Shown here one piece after another: positions 19,078-27,929 of a stretch of 64,000 nucleotides of DNA; positions within the stretch are counted from its first letter, which is position 1, and every line of letters begins with the position of its first letter. The stretch comes from DYJB01 sp963777165. GTDB taxonomy: Bacteria; Chloroflexota; Anaerolineae; Anaerolineales; E44-bin32. The DNA is taken from NCBI GenBank assembly GCA_963777165.1, contig CAVZPO010000023.1, positions 496,001-560,000 of the forward strand, read 5' to 3'. Both the position numbers and the translations under genes were made by a program. A model generated the notes under the pieces. The model ran no database searches and was not told where the DNA came from. It was given only the letters and a program-made list of their open reading frames with translations.

Positions 19078-20271
19078 ATGACTGAGCCCGTCCGGTCCCT
19101 CACCGAACTGCTCGAACGATCCAGCGCCCGTCGCTTCCTCCAGGCGCCTGCTCCCGGTGACTTCGGCCTGGCCGAGCGCCTGGTCTTTCCATTCCTGGGG
19201 ATCGTGGGCCAGGAGGAGATGAAGCTGGCGCTCTTGCTGACGCTGATCAACCCCGTGATCGGCGGCGTACTGCTCGTCGGACCGCGCGGCACCGGCAAGA
19301 CCACCGCCGTTCGCAGCCTGGTCGACCTGATGCCCGATGTGCAGCGCAGCCGCTGCACGTACGGCTGCCTGCCGGAGGACGTGGAGACCGGCGGGATCGA
19401 TGCCATCTGCCCCGACTGCGCCCGGAAGTACGCCGAGGGCGAGCCGCTCACCTACCAGGATCGCGTCCAGCTGATCGAGCTGCCGCTCAACGCCCGGCTT
19501 GAGGACGTCGTCGGAGGGCTCGACGAACGCGCCGCAGTGCACAGCCGTCTGCGCCTGACCCGCGGCCTGCTGGCCCGCGCCGATCACAACCTGCTGTACG
19601 TCGACGAGGTCAACCTGCTGGGGGACGAAATCGTCGACGCAATCCTCGACGCAGCAGCGCAAGGGATCTTTCTCGTTCAGCGCGGCGCGGTATCCGCCAC
19701 CTACCGCGCCCGATTCGCATTGGTGGGCTCGATGAACCCTGAAGAGGGCCGGCTCCGCCCTCAGATCCTCGATCGCTTCGGCCTGCGGGTCATCGTCCGC
19801 GGGCTGGAAAAGAAGACCGACCGCCTGGAAGCCTATCGGCGCTCGGTGGGGTTCCGCGGCAGCCCGCGGTCGGTGCTGAACGACTATGCGGAGGAGACCG
19901 AAGCAGTGCGGCTCGAGCTCATCGATGCCCGCAGGCTGTTGCCCGACGTGCGCCTTTCGACTCAGGCCGAGGCCTTCGGCCTGCGCATGATCCAGGAACT
20001 AGGGATTAACTCGTTGCGGGCGGAGATCACGCTGTTCGAGGCCGCCCGCGCTCACGCTGTCGCCGACGGCCGACCCATCGCCACCCCCGACGATGTTGGA
20101 ACGGTCGCCCCCCTCGCTCTTCGGCTGCGTCGATCGGAGTTCATGGACCAGTACCTGCGCACCCAGCAGGTGGAAGAGCGCCAGCTCCTCACCCTCACCC
20201 GCAAGTCGCGCCGGGCTCGCCCGGCTTCCCGTACGGCCCGCCGTCCACGTCGCCCGACTGTCAGGCACTAA
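19078..20271 (+). CDS. magnesium chelatase subunit I-like AAA+ ATPase
   Basis: 397 residues. MoxR/ChlI-type AAA+ ATPase: Walker A GPRGTGKT (68-75), Walker B LLYVDEVNLL (172-181), sensor region ALVGSMNPEEGRLRPQILDRFGLRV. An insert holds Cys93, Cys97, Cys111 and Cys114 (CTYGC and CPDC), a possible metal knuckle typical of this ChlI-like subgroup. Without ChlD/ChlH next to it, chlorophyll synthesis cannot be assumed; a chaperone role with a vWA partner is as likely. The C-terminal 25 residues are very Arg-rich. GGAGGG precedes the ATG. Confidence 0.88.
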   Translation: MTEPVRSLTELLERSSARRFLQAPAPGDFGLAERLVFPFLGIVGQEEMKLALLLTLINPVIGGVLLVGPRGTGKTTAVRSLVDLMPDVQRSRCTYGCLPEDVETGGIDAICPDCARKYAEGEPLTYQDRVQLIELPLNARLEDVVGGLDERAAVHSRLRLTRGLLARADHNLLYVDEVNLLGDEIVDAILDAAAQGIFLVQRGAVSATYRARFALVGSMNPEEGRLRPQILDRFGLRVIVRGLEKKTDRLEAYRRSVGFRGSPRSVLNDYAEETEAVRLELIDARRLLPDVRLSTQAEAFGLRMIQELGINSLRAEITLFEAARAHAVADGRPIATPDDVGTVAPLALRLRRSEFMDQYLRTQQVEERQLLTLTRKSRRARPASRTARRPRRPTVRH

Positions 20272-20309
20272 ACACCATTGGCCGGGAGGCGGACTCCTGG
20301 AACGCAAAC

Positions 20310-20330
20310 GGGCCGGGTGTGTCCCGGCCC
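20310..20330. terminator. hairpin terminator between convergent genes
   Basis: Perfect 8-bp stem GGGCCGGG/CCCGGCCC with a TGTGT loop between the chelatase-like gene and acpP, which converge. There is no strong T-run, so it may serve both strands as a stem-dominated terminator. Confidence 0.6.
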
Positions 20331-20355
20331 GGATCGGTCAGGCGGCGGAGGCAGA

Positions 20356-20592
20356 CTACTTGTGATGCGAGTCGAGGTAGGTGACCGCTTCACCGACCGT
20401 GGTGATCTTCTGAGCGTCCTCGTCGGAGATCTCCCCGCCGAACTTCTCCTCGAAGGCCATGATCAGTTCTACCAGATCCAGCGAATCGGCCTCGAGGTCC
20501 TCGCGGAACCGAGCCTCGGGCGCGACCTTGGCCTCATCCACGCCCAGCAGTTCCACGATGATCTTCTTCACCTCATCATACGTTCCGGCCAT
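20356..20592 (-). CDS. acpP: acyl carrier protein
   Basis: 78 residues, normal ACP length, acidic. The 4'-phosphopantetheine attachment serine is Ser37 in LEADSLDLVELIMAFE. It carries acyl chains for fatty acid synthesis, together with FabF at the start of the window. Strong ribosome site (GGAGAGGAGG) and its own promoter. Stands alone between chelatase and idi2. Confidence 0.97.
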   Translation of the reverse strand: MAGTYDEVKKIIVELLGVDEAKVAPEARFREDLEADSLDLVELIMAFEEKFGGEISDEDAQKITTVGEAVTYLDSHHK

Positions 20593-20631
20593 GCGTCAGC
20601 CTCCTCTCCATGGTTCCTGGGCAACACCGCT

Positions 20632-20660
20632 ATTCTACGGCCTGTCCGCCCGTGCCGCAA
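20632..20660 (-). promoter_or_regulatory. acpP promoter
   Basis: Minus strand: -35 TTGCGG at 20660-20655, 17-bp spacer, -10 TAGAAT at 20637-20632. The acpP ATG is 39 bp downstream. Lies back-to-back with the idi2 promoter, whose -35 box begins 2 bp away. Confidence 0.75.
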
Positions 20661-20661
20661 G

Positions 20662-20690
20662 TTGACACGCCAGTTTGCGGCTGGTAAGAT
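20662..20690 (+). promoter_or_regulatory. idi2/prenyltransferase promoter
   Basis: Consensus TTGACA at 20662-20667, 17-bp spacer, -10 TAAGAT at 20685-20690 with an extended TGG before it. The ATG is 27 bp downstream. This is the best sigma-70 match in the window. Confidence 0.8.
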
Positions 20691-20717
20691 GCAACTCTGT
20701 CTCTTGAACCCCAGCGC

Positions 20718-21749
20718 ATGACCGAAGTTACGGGCACGCCCTCCCGGAAGGCCGACCACATCCGCGTCAACCTGGAGGAGGACGTGCGCAGCGGCCTGCC
20801 CAGTGGCTTCGAGCGGCTGCACTTCCACCACCTGGCCCTGCCCGAGTTGAACCTGAGCGATGTCGATGCCGGCTGCACGTTTCTCGGCAAACGCCTGGCG
20901 GCTCCGATTCTGATCTCCTCGATGACCGGCGGAACGGAGCAGGCGAGCCGAATCAACCTGGCGCTGGCCGAGGCCGCCCAGTCGGCCCAGATCGCCATGG
21001 GGCTCGGGTCGCAGCGTGTGGCGTTGGAGGATGCGCGCTGGGAGTCGAGTTTCCAGGTGCGCAGCGTCGCCCCGGACCTCCTGCTCTTCGCCAACCTCGG
21101 CGCCGTTCAACTCAACTACGGCTACGGCGCGGCCGAATGCTTGCGGGCCGTTGAGATGGCCTCGGCCGATGCGCTCATCCTTCACCTGAATCCGCTCCAG
21201 GAAGCCGTCGAGCCCGATGGCGACACGCGCTTCGCCGGTCTGCTTCGCGGCATCGAAGTCGTGTGCCGCGCTCTGCGCGTGCCGGTGATCGTCAAGGAGG
21301 TCGGCTGGGGGATCTCGGCCGCCGCCGCCCGGCGCCTGGTCGACGCGGGCGTGTCGGTGATCGACGTCGCCGGGGCCGGCGGCACATCCTGGACGCAGGT
21401 TGAGATGCACCGCGCCCGGACACCGCTGCAGGCGGAGCTGGCCGCTGCCTTCCTGGATTGGGGCATCCCCACCGCCACCGCTTTGCGGGAGGTCCACCGC
21501 GCTCTGCCCGATCTCCCCGTCATCGCTTCGGGCGGGCTGCGAAGTGGCGTCGACGTGGCAAAGTCCGTTGCCCTCGGCGCGGCGCTCGGGGGGATGGCCG
21601 GGCCATTCCTGAAGGCCGCGGCTGAGTCCACGCAGGCGGTCCACGACCGTATCAACCTGACCGTCGCGCAGATGCGCGTCGCCATGTTCGCCGCCGGCTG
21701 CGCCAACCTCGATGCACTGCGCCAGGCCGAGTTGTGGGCGGACGAGTAG
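20718..21749 (+). CDS. fni: type 2 isopentenyl-diphosphate delta-isomerase
   Basis: 343 residues. FMN-dependent TIM-barrel isomerase interconverting IPP and DMAPP. Visible: the N-terminal RKADHIRVNLEEDV, LISSMTGGTEQASRIN, MGLGSQRVALED, and the FMN phosphate-binding VIASGGLRSGVDVAK. Supplies DMAPP for the polyprenyl synthase encoded next, which begins two bases after this stop codon. Cytoplasmic. Confidence 0.95.
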   Translation: MTEVTGTPSRKADHIRVNLEEDVRSGLPSGFERLHFHHLALPELNLSDVDAGCTFLGKRLAAPILISSMTGGTEQASRINLALAEAAQSAQIAMGLGSQRVALEDARWESSFQVRSVAPDLLLFANLGAVQLNYGYGAAECLRAVEMASADALILHLNPLQEAVEPDGDTRFAGLLRGIEVVCRALRVPVIVKEVGWGISAAAARRLVDAGVSVIDVAGAGGTSWTQVEMHRARTPLQAELAAAFLDWGIPTATALREVHRALPDLPVIASGGLRSGVDVAKSVALGAALGGMAGPFLKAAAESTQAVHDRINLTVAQMRVAMFAAGCANLDALRQAELWADE

Positions 21750-21751
21750 AC

Positions 21752-22756
21752 GTGCCGCCCTCTCCCTACGAAGAGTACCTTGAAGCCATCGAAGACGACC
21801 TGCGACAGGCCGCGCTCCCGTTCGGGTCGGGAACTTATTCCAAGCTGATCACGATGGTCGCCCATCACCATGGCTGGACGGGCGAGAACGCCGGCCGCGG
21901 CAAACGCGTCCGCCCCTTGCTCACCGTGCTGGCCTGCCAGGCTTGCGGCGGCGATTGGCGTGCGGCCCTCCCGGCTGCATCGGCCGTGGAGTTGGTTCAC
22001 AACTTCTCACTGGTCCACGACGACATCGAGGACCAGAGTGCCACACGCCGGGGGCGGCCGACCCTGTGGGCCCTGTGGGGCGTGCCCCAGGCGCTCAACA
22101 CCGGCGACGCTCTGTTCGCCCTGGCGCGGCTCTCGCTTCACCGGTTGCTCCGGGTTGGACTGCCTCCCCTCGCCGTCCTGGCCGTCCAAGAGCGCCTGGA
22201 CCTTGCCTGCCTACACCTGACACAGGGCCAGCACCTTGATATCGCCTTCGAGACCCAGGATGATGTTTACGAACTGGCATACCTGGAGATGGTCGAGGGC
22301 AAGACCGCTGCCTTACTAAGCGCTGCGACATCGATCGGAGCGAGCGTCGCAGGCGCTGCCCCGCCAAAGGTCGAGACGATGGAGCGTTTCGGGCGACACC
22401 TTGGCCTGGCATTCCAGATGAAGGATGACATCCTTGGGATCTGGGGCGATCCGGCGGTCACCGGAAAGCCGTCCGGCGACGACCTTCTCTGCCGGAAGAA
22501 GACGCTCCCTACCCTGCTCGGGTTGGAGCGATCGGATGTCTTCCTGGGCCTGTGGCGATCCTCCGATGGTGAGGCCGACAGCCTGTCAGCGATGCGCCTC
22601 GAGCTCGAGAGCTGCGGTGCCCTGCAGGCTACGCAGATGGCGGCCGCCGAGCACACTACCCTCGCCCTGAGCGCTCTCGCCGAGGCAAACCCTGCCGAGC
22701 CGGCTGCTTCGCTGCTCGAAAGTCTGTCTAACCAGATGCTGGGCCGGCAGCGCTGA
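21752..22756 (+). CDS. polyprenyl (probably geranylgeranyl-type) diphosphate synthase
   Basis: 334 residues from a GTG start; an upstream GTG at 21734 would overlap fni. The first Asp-rich motif is DDIED (90-94) in LVHDDIEDQS, and GKRVRPLL and LTQGQHLDIAFE are typical. The second Asp-rich motif reads DDILGIWGD (225-233), with Gly in place of the third Asp, a form I recall from many actinobacterial-type GGPP synthases. It condenses IPP with allylic diphosphates for carotenoid, quinone or lipid synthesis. Product length is not readable from sequence. Confidence 0.9.
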   Translation: MPPSPYEEYLEAIEDDLRQAALPFGSGTYSKLITMVAHHHGWTGENAGRGKRVRPLLTVLACQACGGDWRAALPAASAVELVHNFSLVHDDIEDQSATRRGRPTLWALWGVPQALNTGDALFALARLSLHRLLRVGLPPLAVLAVQERLDLACLHLTQGQHLDIAFETQDDVYELAYLEMVEGKTAALLSAATSIGASVAGAAPPKVETMERFGRHLGLAFQMKDDILGIWGDPAVTGKPSGDDLLCRKKTLPTLLGLERSDVFLGLWRSSDGEADSLSAMRLELESCGALQATQMAAAEHTTLALSALAEANPAEPAASLLESLSNQMLGRQR

Positions 22757-22821
22757 TCAGGCACGCGACATCCAGCCCCGCTTGCGCCTGCGGCCCGAGC
22801 AGTCCGTGCGGTCACTCGTGC

Positions 22822-22827
22822 TATAAT
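22822..22827 (+). promoter_or_regulatory. -10 box of the signalling cluster
   Basis: TATAAT within GCTATAATCCGCC, 45 bp upstream of the kinase ATG. No -35 element is visible. Likely drives the kinase-to-response-regulator cluster. Confidence 0.5.
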
Positions 22828-22871
22828 CCGCCCAATATCTAGCTGTCAACCGGCACCACCCCGGGGTTTGT

Positions 22872-24752
22872 ATGCGCCGTACCACACGAGCCTTACCCAA
22901 CAAGACGGGTGAGACCGACCAGCTAGGCCTGCTCCAGCCCGGCGTCACGTTGCAGGATCGCTATCTGGTCCTCGGCGTGCTTGGGTCCGGCGGGATGAGC
23001 TCGGTCTACAAGGGCCGTGACCTGCACTTCCCCAATGTCACCAAGCTCGTGGCGGTCAAAGAGATGATCAACATGGCCGCCGACCCGACCATGTACGAGA
23101 TGGTCGTGCGCAACTTCGAGCGCGAGGCCGACCTGCTGGCCACGCTCTCACACCCGGCCATTCCCCGCATCTACGACTACTTCACCCAGGAAGCCAGCTC
23201 GTATCTGGTGATGGAGTTCATCGAGGGCCGGGACCTCGAGCGCCTTCTGCACGACACCGACGAGTTCCTGTCGGAAGAGAAGGTCATCACCTGGGCCGTC
23301 GAGTTGTGCGATGTACTCACTTACCTTCACGGTCACCAGCCGCAGCCGGTCATCTTCCGTGACATGAAGCCGTCCAACATCATGATCGATCAGCACGCGC
23401 ACATCCGGCTGATCGACTTCGGCATCGCCCGCGTCTTCCAGCCGGGGCAGAAGGGGACGATGATCGGCACCGAAGGTTACTCGCCGCCCGAGCAGTACCG
23501 CGGCGAAGCCTCACCCGCCGGCGACATCTACGCCCTGGGTGCCACGCTGCACCACCTGCTCACCCGCCGAGACCCGCGCGCCGAGCCGCCCTTCTCCTTC
23601 TCCGAACGGCCGGTGCGCCAGATCAACCCGCATGTCTCGCCCGAGCTCGAGTTGGTCGTCAATGCCGCGCTGGCCTACGACCCGAAGGAGCGTTTCCCCT
23701 CGGCCGAGTTGTTCAAGGGGGCCCTCCTGGCGGCCGCCAAGCAAACCGGCATCCTGGTCTCGCCGCAGAAATCGACGGCCCTCAAACTCCCGTCGGACGT
23801 CCAGGAGCTGTGGTCGTTCGAATGTGAGGATGAGATCCGCGGTTCCCCGATCGTTCACCGCGGCATCCTGTACGTCGGCTGCTATGACAATAACCTGTAT
23901 GCCCTGGACGCCAAGCGCGGGACGTTCCTGTGGAAGTACCCGACCGAGGGTGGAATTCCAACCCGGCCGGCGGCGCACGAGGACACCATCTTCGTCGCCT
24001 CTGAGGATCATCGCCTGCACGCGGTGACGGCCGATCAGGGCAAGCTTGTCTGGACCTACCTGGCCGAGGGGCCGATCCGCTCCTCCCCGACGCTGTACGA
24101 AGGCTACGTGTTCGTCGGGAGTGACGACGGGCACCTGCACGTGATCAACATGCTGAACGGCCGCCGGGCGTGGCGCGCCGAGGCGGCCGGGCCGGTGCGC
24201 TCCTCCCCGCTGGTCGTCGACGAGCGCGTGTACTTCGGCTGCGAGACCGGCGACTTCTACTGTGTGGATTTCCGCGGGGAGATCAAGTGGCGTTTCCGGG
24301 CCAAGCGCGCCGTTTCGTCCTCGCCGATCATGGTGGAGGGCATCCTGTACTTCGGCTCGATGGACTGGACGCTGTATGCGCTCGAGGCGGAGGGCGGCTA
24401 CCAGATCTGGCGCTTCCGGATGGGCCGGCCGACGATTTCCTCTCCGGCCTACGCCGAGGGCAAACTCTTTACGGGCTGCGCGGATGGCAATGTCTACGCC
24501 ATCGACGTCCGCAACAATCGCGAGGTCTGGCGCTTCCAGACTGAGCACCAGGTCACCGGATCGCCGGTCGTGCAGGAGGACTCGGTCTTCTGCGGGTCGG
24601 TCGACGGCTCGATGTACTGCCTCGACCTGCGCTCGGGGCGGAAACGCTGGACCTATCGCACCGGCGGACCGATTACGGGCACGCCGACGATTTCCGAAGG
24701 CTCGATCTACTTTGGCTCTACCGATCATCATGTCTACGCTCTGCTGACCTGA
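22872..24752 (+). CDS. Ser/Thr protein kinase with C-terminal PQQ-type beta-propeller
   Basis: 626 residues. Kinase domain about 30-290: glycine loop GSGGMSSVYKG, VAVKEM lysine, catalytic loop VIFRDMKPSNIMID (HRD changed to FRD), and DFG in IDFGIARVF. No membrane helix. From about 310 to the end are eight PQQ/WD-like repeats with the pattern YVGCYDNNLYALD, ending with a TDHHVYALL closing strand. The propeller is probably a sensor or substrate platform. The protein is cytoplasmic. The PP2C phosphatase follows after 27 bp, giving a kinase/phosphatase pair. Confidence 0.9.
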   Translation: MRRTTRALPNKTGETDQLGLLQPGVTLQDRYLVLGVLGSGGMSSVYKGRDLHFPNVTKLVAVKEMINMAADPTMYEMVVRNFEREADLLATLSHPAIPRIYDYFTQEASSYLVMEFIEGRDLERLLHDTDEFLSEEKVITWAVELCDVLTYLHGHQPQPVIFRDMKPSNIMIDQHAHIRLIDFGIARVFQPGQKGTMIGTEGYSPPEQYRGEASPAGDIYALGATLHHLLTRRDPRAEPPFSFSERPVRQINPHVSPELELVVNAALAYDPKERFPSAELFKGALLAAAKQTGILVSPQKSTALKLPSDVQELWSFECEDEIRGSPIVHRGILYVGCYDNNLYALDAKRGTFLWKYPTEGGIPTRPAAHEDTIFVASEDHRLHAVTADQGKLVWTYLAEGPIRSSPTLYEGYVFVGSDDGHLHVINMLNGRRAWRAEAAGPVRSSPLVVDERVYFGCETGDFYCVDFRGEIKWRFRAKRAVSSSPIMVEGILYFGSMDWTLYALEAEGGYQIWRFRMGRPTISSPAYAEGKLFTGCADGNVYAIDVRNNREVWRFQTEHQVTGSPVVQEDSVFCGSVDGSMYCLDLRSGRKRWTYRTGGPITGTPTISEGSIYFGSTDHHVYALLT

Positions 24753-24779
24753 CGACCGGGGGCCCGCTCTAGGACGGAC

Positions 24780-25667
24780 ATGGACCTGTTCAATCGCATC
24801 TTCGGCAAGAAGAAGCCCGCCCCGACCCCCGATGGGGTCAAGACCGCGCCGTTGGATCCCACGGCGGTCGCGCACCCGATGATCACGCCCTTGCAGGGAC
24901 GGATTCTGGTGGGCATGGCGCAGTCGACCGGCATCGAGCGGACGCACAACGAGGACTCGCTGTTCGTCCTGCAGGGGAACGCCGCCGGGCTGGAGACCAT
25001 GCCCGAATTCGGGTTGTACATCGTGGCCGACGGAATGGGCGGGCATCGCTCAGGCGAAGTCGCCAGCGCCGTCTCGGTCCGCGCCGTCGCCCGCCGCCTG
25101 TGCGAGGATTCGATCCTGCAGCTCCTGGCCATCGATCCATCTTCCGACGTTGTCCCGCTTCAAGACCTGATGCGCATCGCCCTCGAAGAAGCCAATCAAG
25201 CCGTCGTCGATCGTGTCCCGGGCGGCGGGACCACCTTGACCGCCGTCCTGCACCTCGGGCATCAGGTGACCGTGGGACACGTGGGCGACAGCCGGGCGTA
25301 CGTCCTCAAGGACGGCGAGGTTCGACCGATCACCCGCGATCACTCGCTGGTCAAGCGGCTGGAGGAGCTCGGGCAACTGCGGCCGGAGGAAGCCGAGGTC
25401 CATCCCCAGCGCAATGTGCTCTACCGGGCGATCGGCCAGGGCGCCAATCTCGAGGTGGATGTCTTCACGCTGCCCGTCCCGCGCGATGCCAACATGTTGC
25501 TGTGCTCCGATGGGCTGTGGGGCGTGGTACCCGATCAGGAGATCAACAGGATCGTGCACGCGGCCGAGACGCCGCAGGAGGCGTGCGAGCGCCTGATCGA
25601 TGCCGCCAACGCCGCCGGTGGACCGGACAACATCACCGCCATCCTAATCCACTTCCCGGCTGAATAG
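24780..25667 (+). CDS. PP2C-family protein serine/threonine phosphatase
   Basis: 295 residues. After a short basic N-terminus (IFGKKKPAP), the PP2C fold holds its metal-binding motifs: THNEDSLF, VADGMGGHRSGEVAS, GHVGDSRAYVL, CSDGLWGVV and GGPDNITAIL. Two Mn2+/Mg2+ ions hydrolyse phospho-Ser/Thr. It presumably reverses the upstream kinase. The next gene begins 15 bp after the stop. Confidence 0.94.
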   Translation: MDLFNRIFGKKKPAPTPDGVKTAPLDPTAVAHPMITPLQGRILVGMAQSTGIERTHNEDSLFVLQGNAAGLETMPEFGLYIVADGMGGHRSGEVASAVSVRAVARRLCEDSILQLLAIDPSSDVVPLQDLMRIALEEANQAVVDRVPGGGTTLTAVLHLGHQVTVGHVGDSRAYVLKDGEVRPITRDHSLVKRLEELGQLRPEEAEVHPQRNVLYRAIGQGANLEVDVFTLPVPRDANMLLCSDGLWGVVPDQEINRIVHAAETPQEACERLIDAANAAGGPDNITAILIHFPAE

Positions 25668-25682
25668 GCCGACGAGGTAACT

Positions 25683-27164
25683 TTGCCGGGCGAACCCGAT
25701 TTCTACGCGCTGCTGGGGGTCCCGCGCAATGCAAGCGTGGAGCAGTTGCGCCGCGCCTACCGCGAGGCGGCGCTGCGGTTGCATCCCGATCGCGCCAACC
25801 GCCCGGGCGACACGGAACTGTTCATCACGGTCAACAAAGCCTACGAGATCCTGAACAACGAAGAACAACGCGCCGCCTACGATGCACGCCTGGCGTCCTC
25901 GGAGGCCGATCTGGCGGCCCACTCCAGCTTCCGCTGCGACATCCAACAAAGCCGCCGGACCCTCTTGCAGCTCGACGAACCCCAGGTGCACTACCTGCTG
26001 GTCGACATCACCCCGTCCGAAGCGATGCCCGAGACCCGTCCGCCGATCAATCTCTCGATCGTGATTGACCGGTCGACGTCGATGCGCGGCCAGCGCCTCG
26101 ACCAAGTGCGTTCCGCGGCGCTGACGATCCTGAAGGACATGGCGCCTCAGGACTCCGCCTCGGTGGTGGCCTTCAGCGATCGGGCAGAGGTGATCGTTTC
26201 GCCCGACCAGGCGAAGGACATGGCGACGGCACGCGCCCGCCTCAGCCTGCTGCAGGCCGGAGGCGGGACCGAGATCGGCCAGGGCTTGCAGACCGGCCTG
26301 GAGGAGCTTCAGCGCAACTTCGCGCGCGACGGCGTCAGCCATCTGGTGCTGCTCACCGACGGGCGCACGTACGGCGACGAGGACCTGTGCCTGAGCCTGG
26401 CCGACCGAGCCTCCGAACAGGGGATCACCATCAACGGCGTCGGCATCGGCGCCGACTGGAGCGACCGCCTGCTGGATGATCTGGCCAGTCGCAGCGGCGG
26501 AAACGTCATCTTCCTTGATACACCCAAGGTGGTCACCGGCCTGCTGCAGCGGATCTTCGACGGCCTGAGCCAGGTGGTCGCCAGCCGAGTCCGTCTGGAC
26601 GGCTCCCTTGCCCAGCAGGTGGACTTGCGCTCGGCGTTCCGCCTGATGCCGGACCCGATGCCCCTGGGGGACAGCCTGCCGCTGGTGCTGGGCAACCTGG
26701 CGCGCGAGGGGCGCATCCGAGTCCTCCTCGAACTGGTCGTCCACCCGATCGGCCAGGTCGACGAGCTGACGCTGGCGCACTTCACCATCAGCGGCGACAT
26801 CCTCGCCGGCTCGTCCGATTCCAGCAGCCTCCCGGCCGACGTGCGCATCGCCACCTCCAAGCAGCCCGATGCCGATCCCCCTCCCACCGACATGGTGGCG
26901 GCCCTGAACGTTGTCGGGTTGTACCGCATGCAGGAGAAGGCACGCCATGAGGCCGAGCTCGGGCAGACGTCGCAGGCCGCCCGCCGGCTTGAAAACCTGG
27001 CCACGCACCTTCTGGCGGCGGGCGACCGCGACCTCGCCAAGGCCGCGCTGAGCGAAGCCGAGCGGTTGACCCACACTCGCCGCCTTTCGATCGAAGGCGA
27101 AAAGGTGCTCAAGTACGGGACGCGGGCCCTGCTGCTGCTGCCCGCCAAGGCAGGCGGCGGATGA
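25683..27164 (+). CDS. J-domain/von Willebrand factor A fusion protein
   Basis: 493 residues from a TTG start with GAGGT upstream. Residues 5-70 are a DnaJ J-domain with HPD at 34-36, so it could stimulate a DnaK ATPase. Residues about 120-300 are a vWA domain with a complete MIDAS: DRSTS (129-133), Thr in GGTEIG, Asp in LTDGRT. The rest resembles the C-terminal part of bacterial vWA/VIT-type proteins with a helical end. The combination suggests recruitment of a chaperone to a metal-dependent protein assembly. It overlaps the FHA gene by 4 bp. Confidence 0.88.
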   Translation: MPGEPDFYALLGVPRNASVEQLRRAYREAALRLHPDRANRPGDTELFITVNKAYEILNNEEQRAAYDARLASSEADLAAHSSFRCDIQQSRRTLLQLDEPQVHYLLVDITPSEAMPETRPPINLSIVIDRSTSMRGQRLDQVRSAALTILKDMAPQDSASVVAFSDRAEVIVSPDQAKDMATARARLSLLQAGGGTEIGQGLQTGLEELQRNFARDGVSHLVLLTDGRTYGDEDLCLSLADRASEQGITINGVGIGADWSDRLLDDLASRSGGNVIFLDTPKVVTGLLQRIFDGLSQVVASRVRLDGSLAQQVDLRSAFRLMPDPMPLGDSLPLVLGNLAREGRIRVLLELVVHPIGQVDELTLAHFTISGDILAGSSDSSSLPADVRIATSKQPDADPPPTDMVAALNVVGLYRMQEKARHEAELGQTSQAARRLENLATHLLAAGDRDLAKAALSEAERLTHTRRLSIEGEKVLKYGTRALLLLPAKAGGG

Positions 27165-27682
27165 TCGAGTGCCCGTCGTGCAAGCATCAGGAGTTTGTCG
27201 GCACGATGTACTGTGCGGAGTGCGGCACCCGGCTGGTCTCCGTGTCGCCGGTACCCACGGTCACCATCTCTCGCGATCGGCTCGATCGCGAAGCCATGGC
27301 CACCAAGCCCGCCCCGCCGGAGGGACCCGAGCTGGAGTCCGGCGCTATCCTGGGCCTGCGCCTGGTCGCCAGCGGGGAGATCCTGTCGCTGCTCGGGCGC
27401 GACAACTACACCGTGGGCCGCTCGATCGAAGGCCAGGCCGTCATCCCGGACATCGACCTGCACACCCACGATGCTTATGAGCAGGGCGTTTCGCGCCTCC
27501 ATGCCGAGGTGCGGCTGGAGCCGGATGGCATCTACATCGTCGACCTGGAAAGCGCCAACGGGACGATGATCAACGGCAAGGCGCTGGAACCCCAGCGGCC
27601 GACTCTCGTCCACCACGGCGATATCGTTCAACTCGGGCGGCTGCGCACGCAGCTGATCTCGCGCTTCCGCTCGGAGAGGTAG
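27161..27682 (+). CDS. zinc-ribbon and FHA domain protein
   Basis: 173 residues. Cys4, Cys7, Cys18 and Cys21 (CPSC and CAECG) form a zinc ribbon. Residues about 75-165 are an FHA domain: YTVGRSIE, GVSRLHAEVRL and SANGTMING carry the Gly-Arg, Ser-Arg-x-His and Asn-Gly phosphothreonine-binding signature. It reads phosphorylated targets, probably of the cluster kinase. The ATG overlaps the previous stop (ATGA). Confidence 0.9.
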   Translation: MIECPSCKHQEFVGTMYCAECGTRLVSVSPVPTVTISRDRLDREAMATKPAPPEGPELESGAILGLRLVASGEILSLLGRDNYTVGRSIEGQAVIPDIDLHTHDAYEQGVSRLHAEVRLEPDGIYIVDLESANGTMINGKALEPQRPTLVHHGDIVQLGRLRTQLISRFRSER

Positions 27683-27685
27683 GCC

Positions 27686-27928
27686 ATGCCGATCACAGTG
27701 CTCGTCCACCTGGGCGGCGAAGACGCGGTCGTCGGGGAAGTCGAGGACCTGCCCGCTCCGACGGACGTCATCGTCACCCTCAACAACCCGCGGAAGCGCG
27801 ACGGCAAGGACCTGTCCTACCTGCAGGGCAACGTCGTGACCGTCGTGTGGCCGATGCACCGCGTCAACTTTATCGAGATCATGCCCACCGCCGAAGAGGA
27901 ATCCCTCATCGGCCCAGTCCGCGAGTGA
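27686..27928 (+). CDS. small conserved-looking protein of unknown function
   Basis: 80 residues, acidic, no cysteines, no signal or membrane segment. The middle (VIVTLNNPRKRDGKDLSYLQ, then VVTVVWPMHRVNFIEIMP) suggests a compact beta-barrel. It is closely spaced between the FHA gene and a response regulator (3 bp and 1 bp), so it is real and cotranscribed. Family not recognised. It could be an adaptor in the signalling cluster. Confidence 0.7.
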   Translation: MPITVLVHLGGEDAVVGEVEDLPAPTDVIVTLNNPRKRDGKDLSYLQGNVVTVVWPMHRVNFIEIMPTAEEESLIGPVRE

Positions 27929-27929
27929 C

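Noticed and set aside
23511..25046. 511-codon antisense frame over the kinase/phosphatase genes
   Set aside because: Shadow of real coding frames; repetitive low-complexity residues and no motif.
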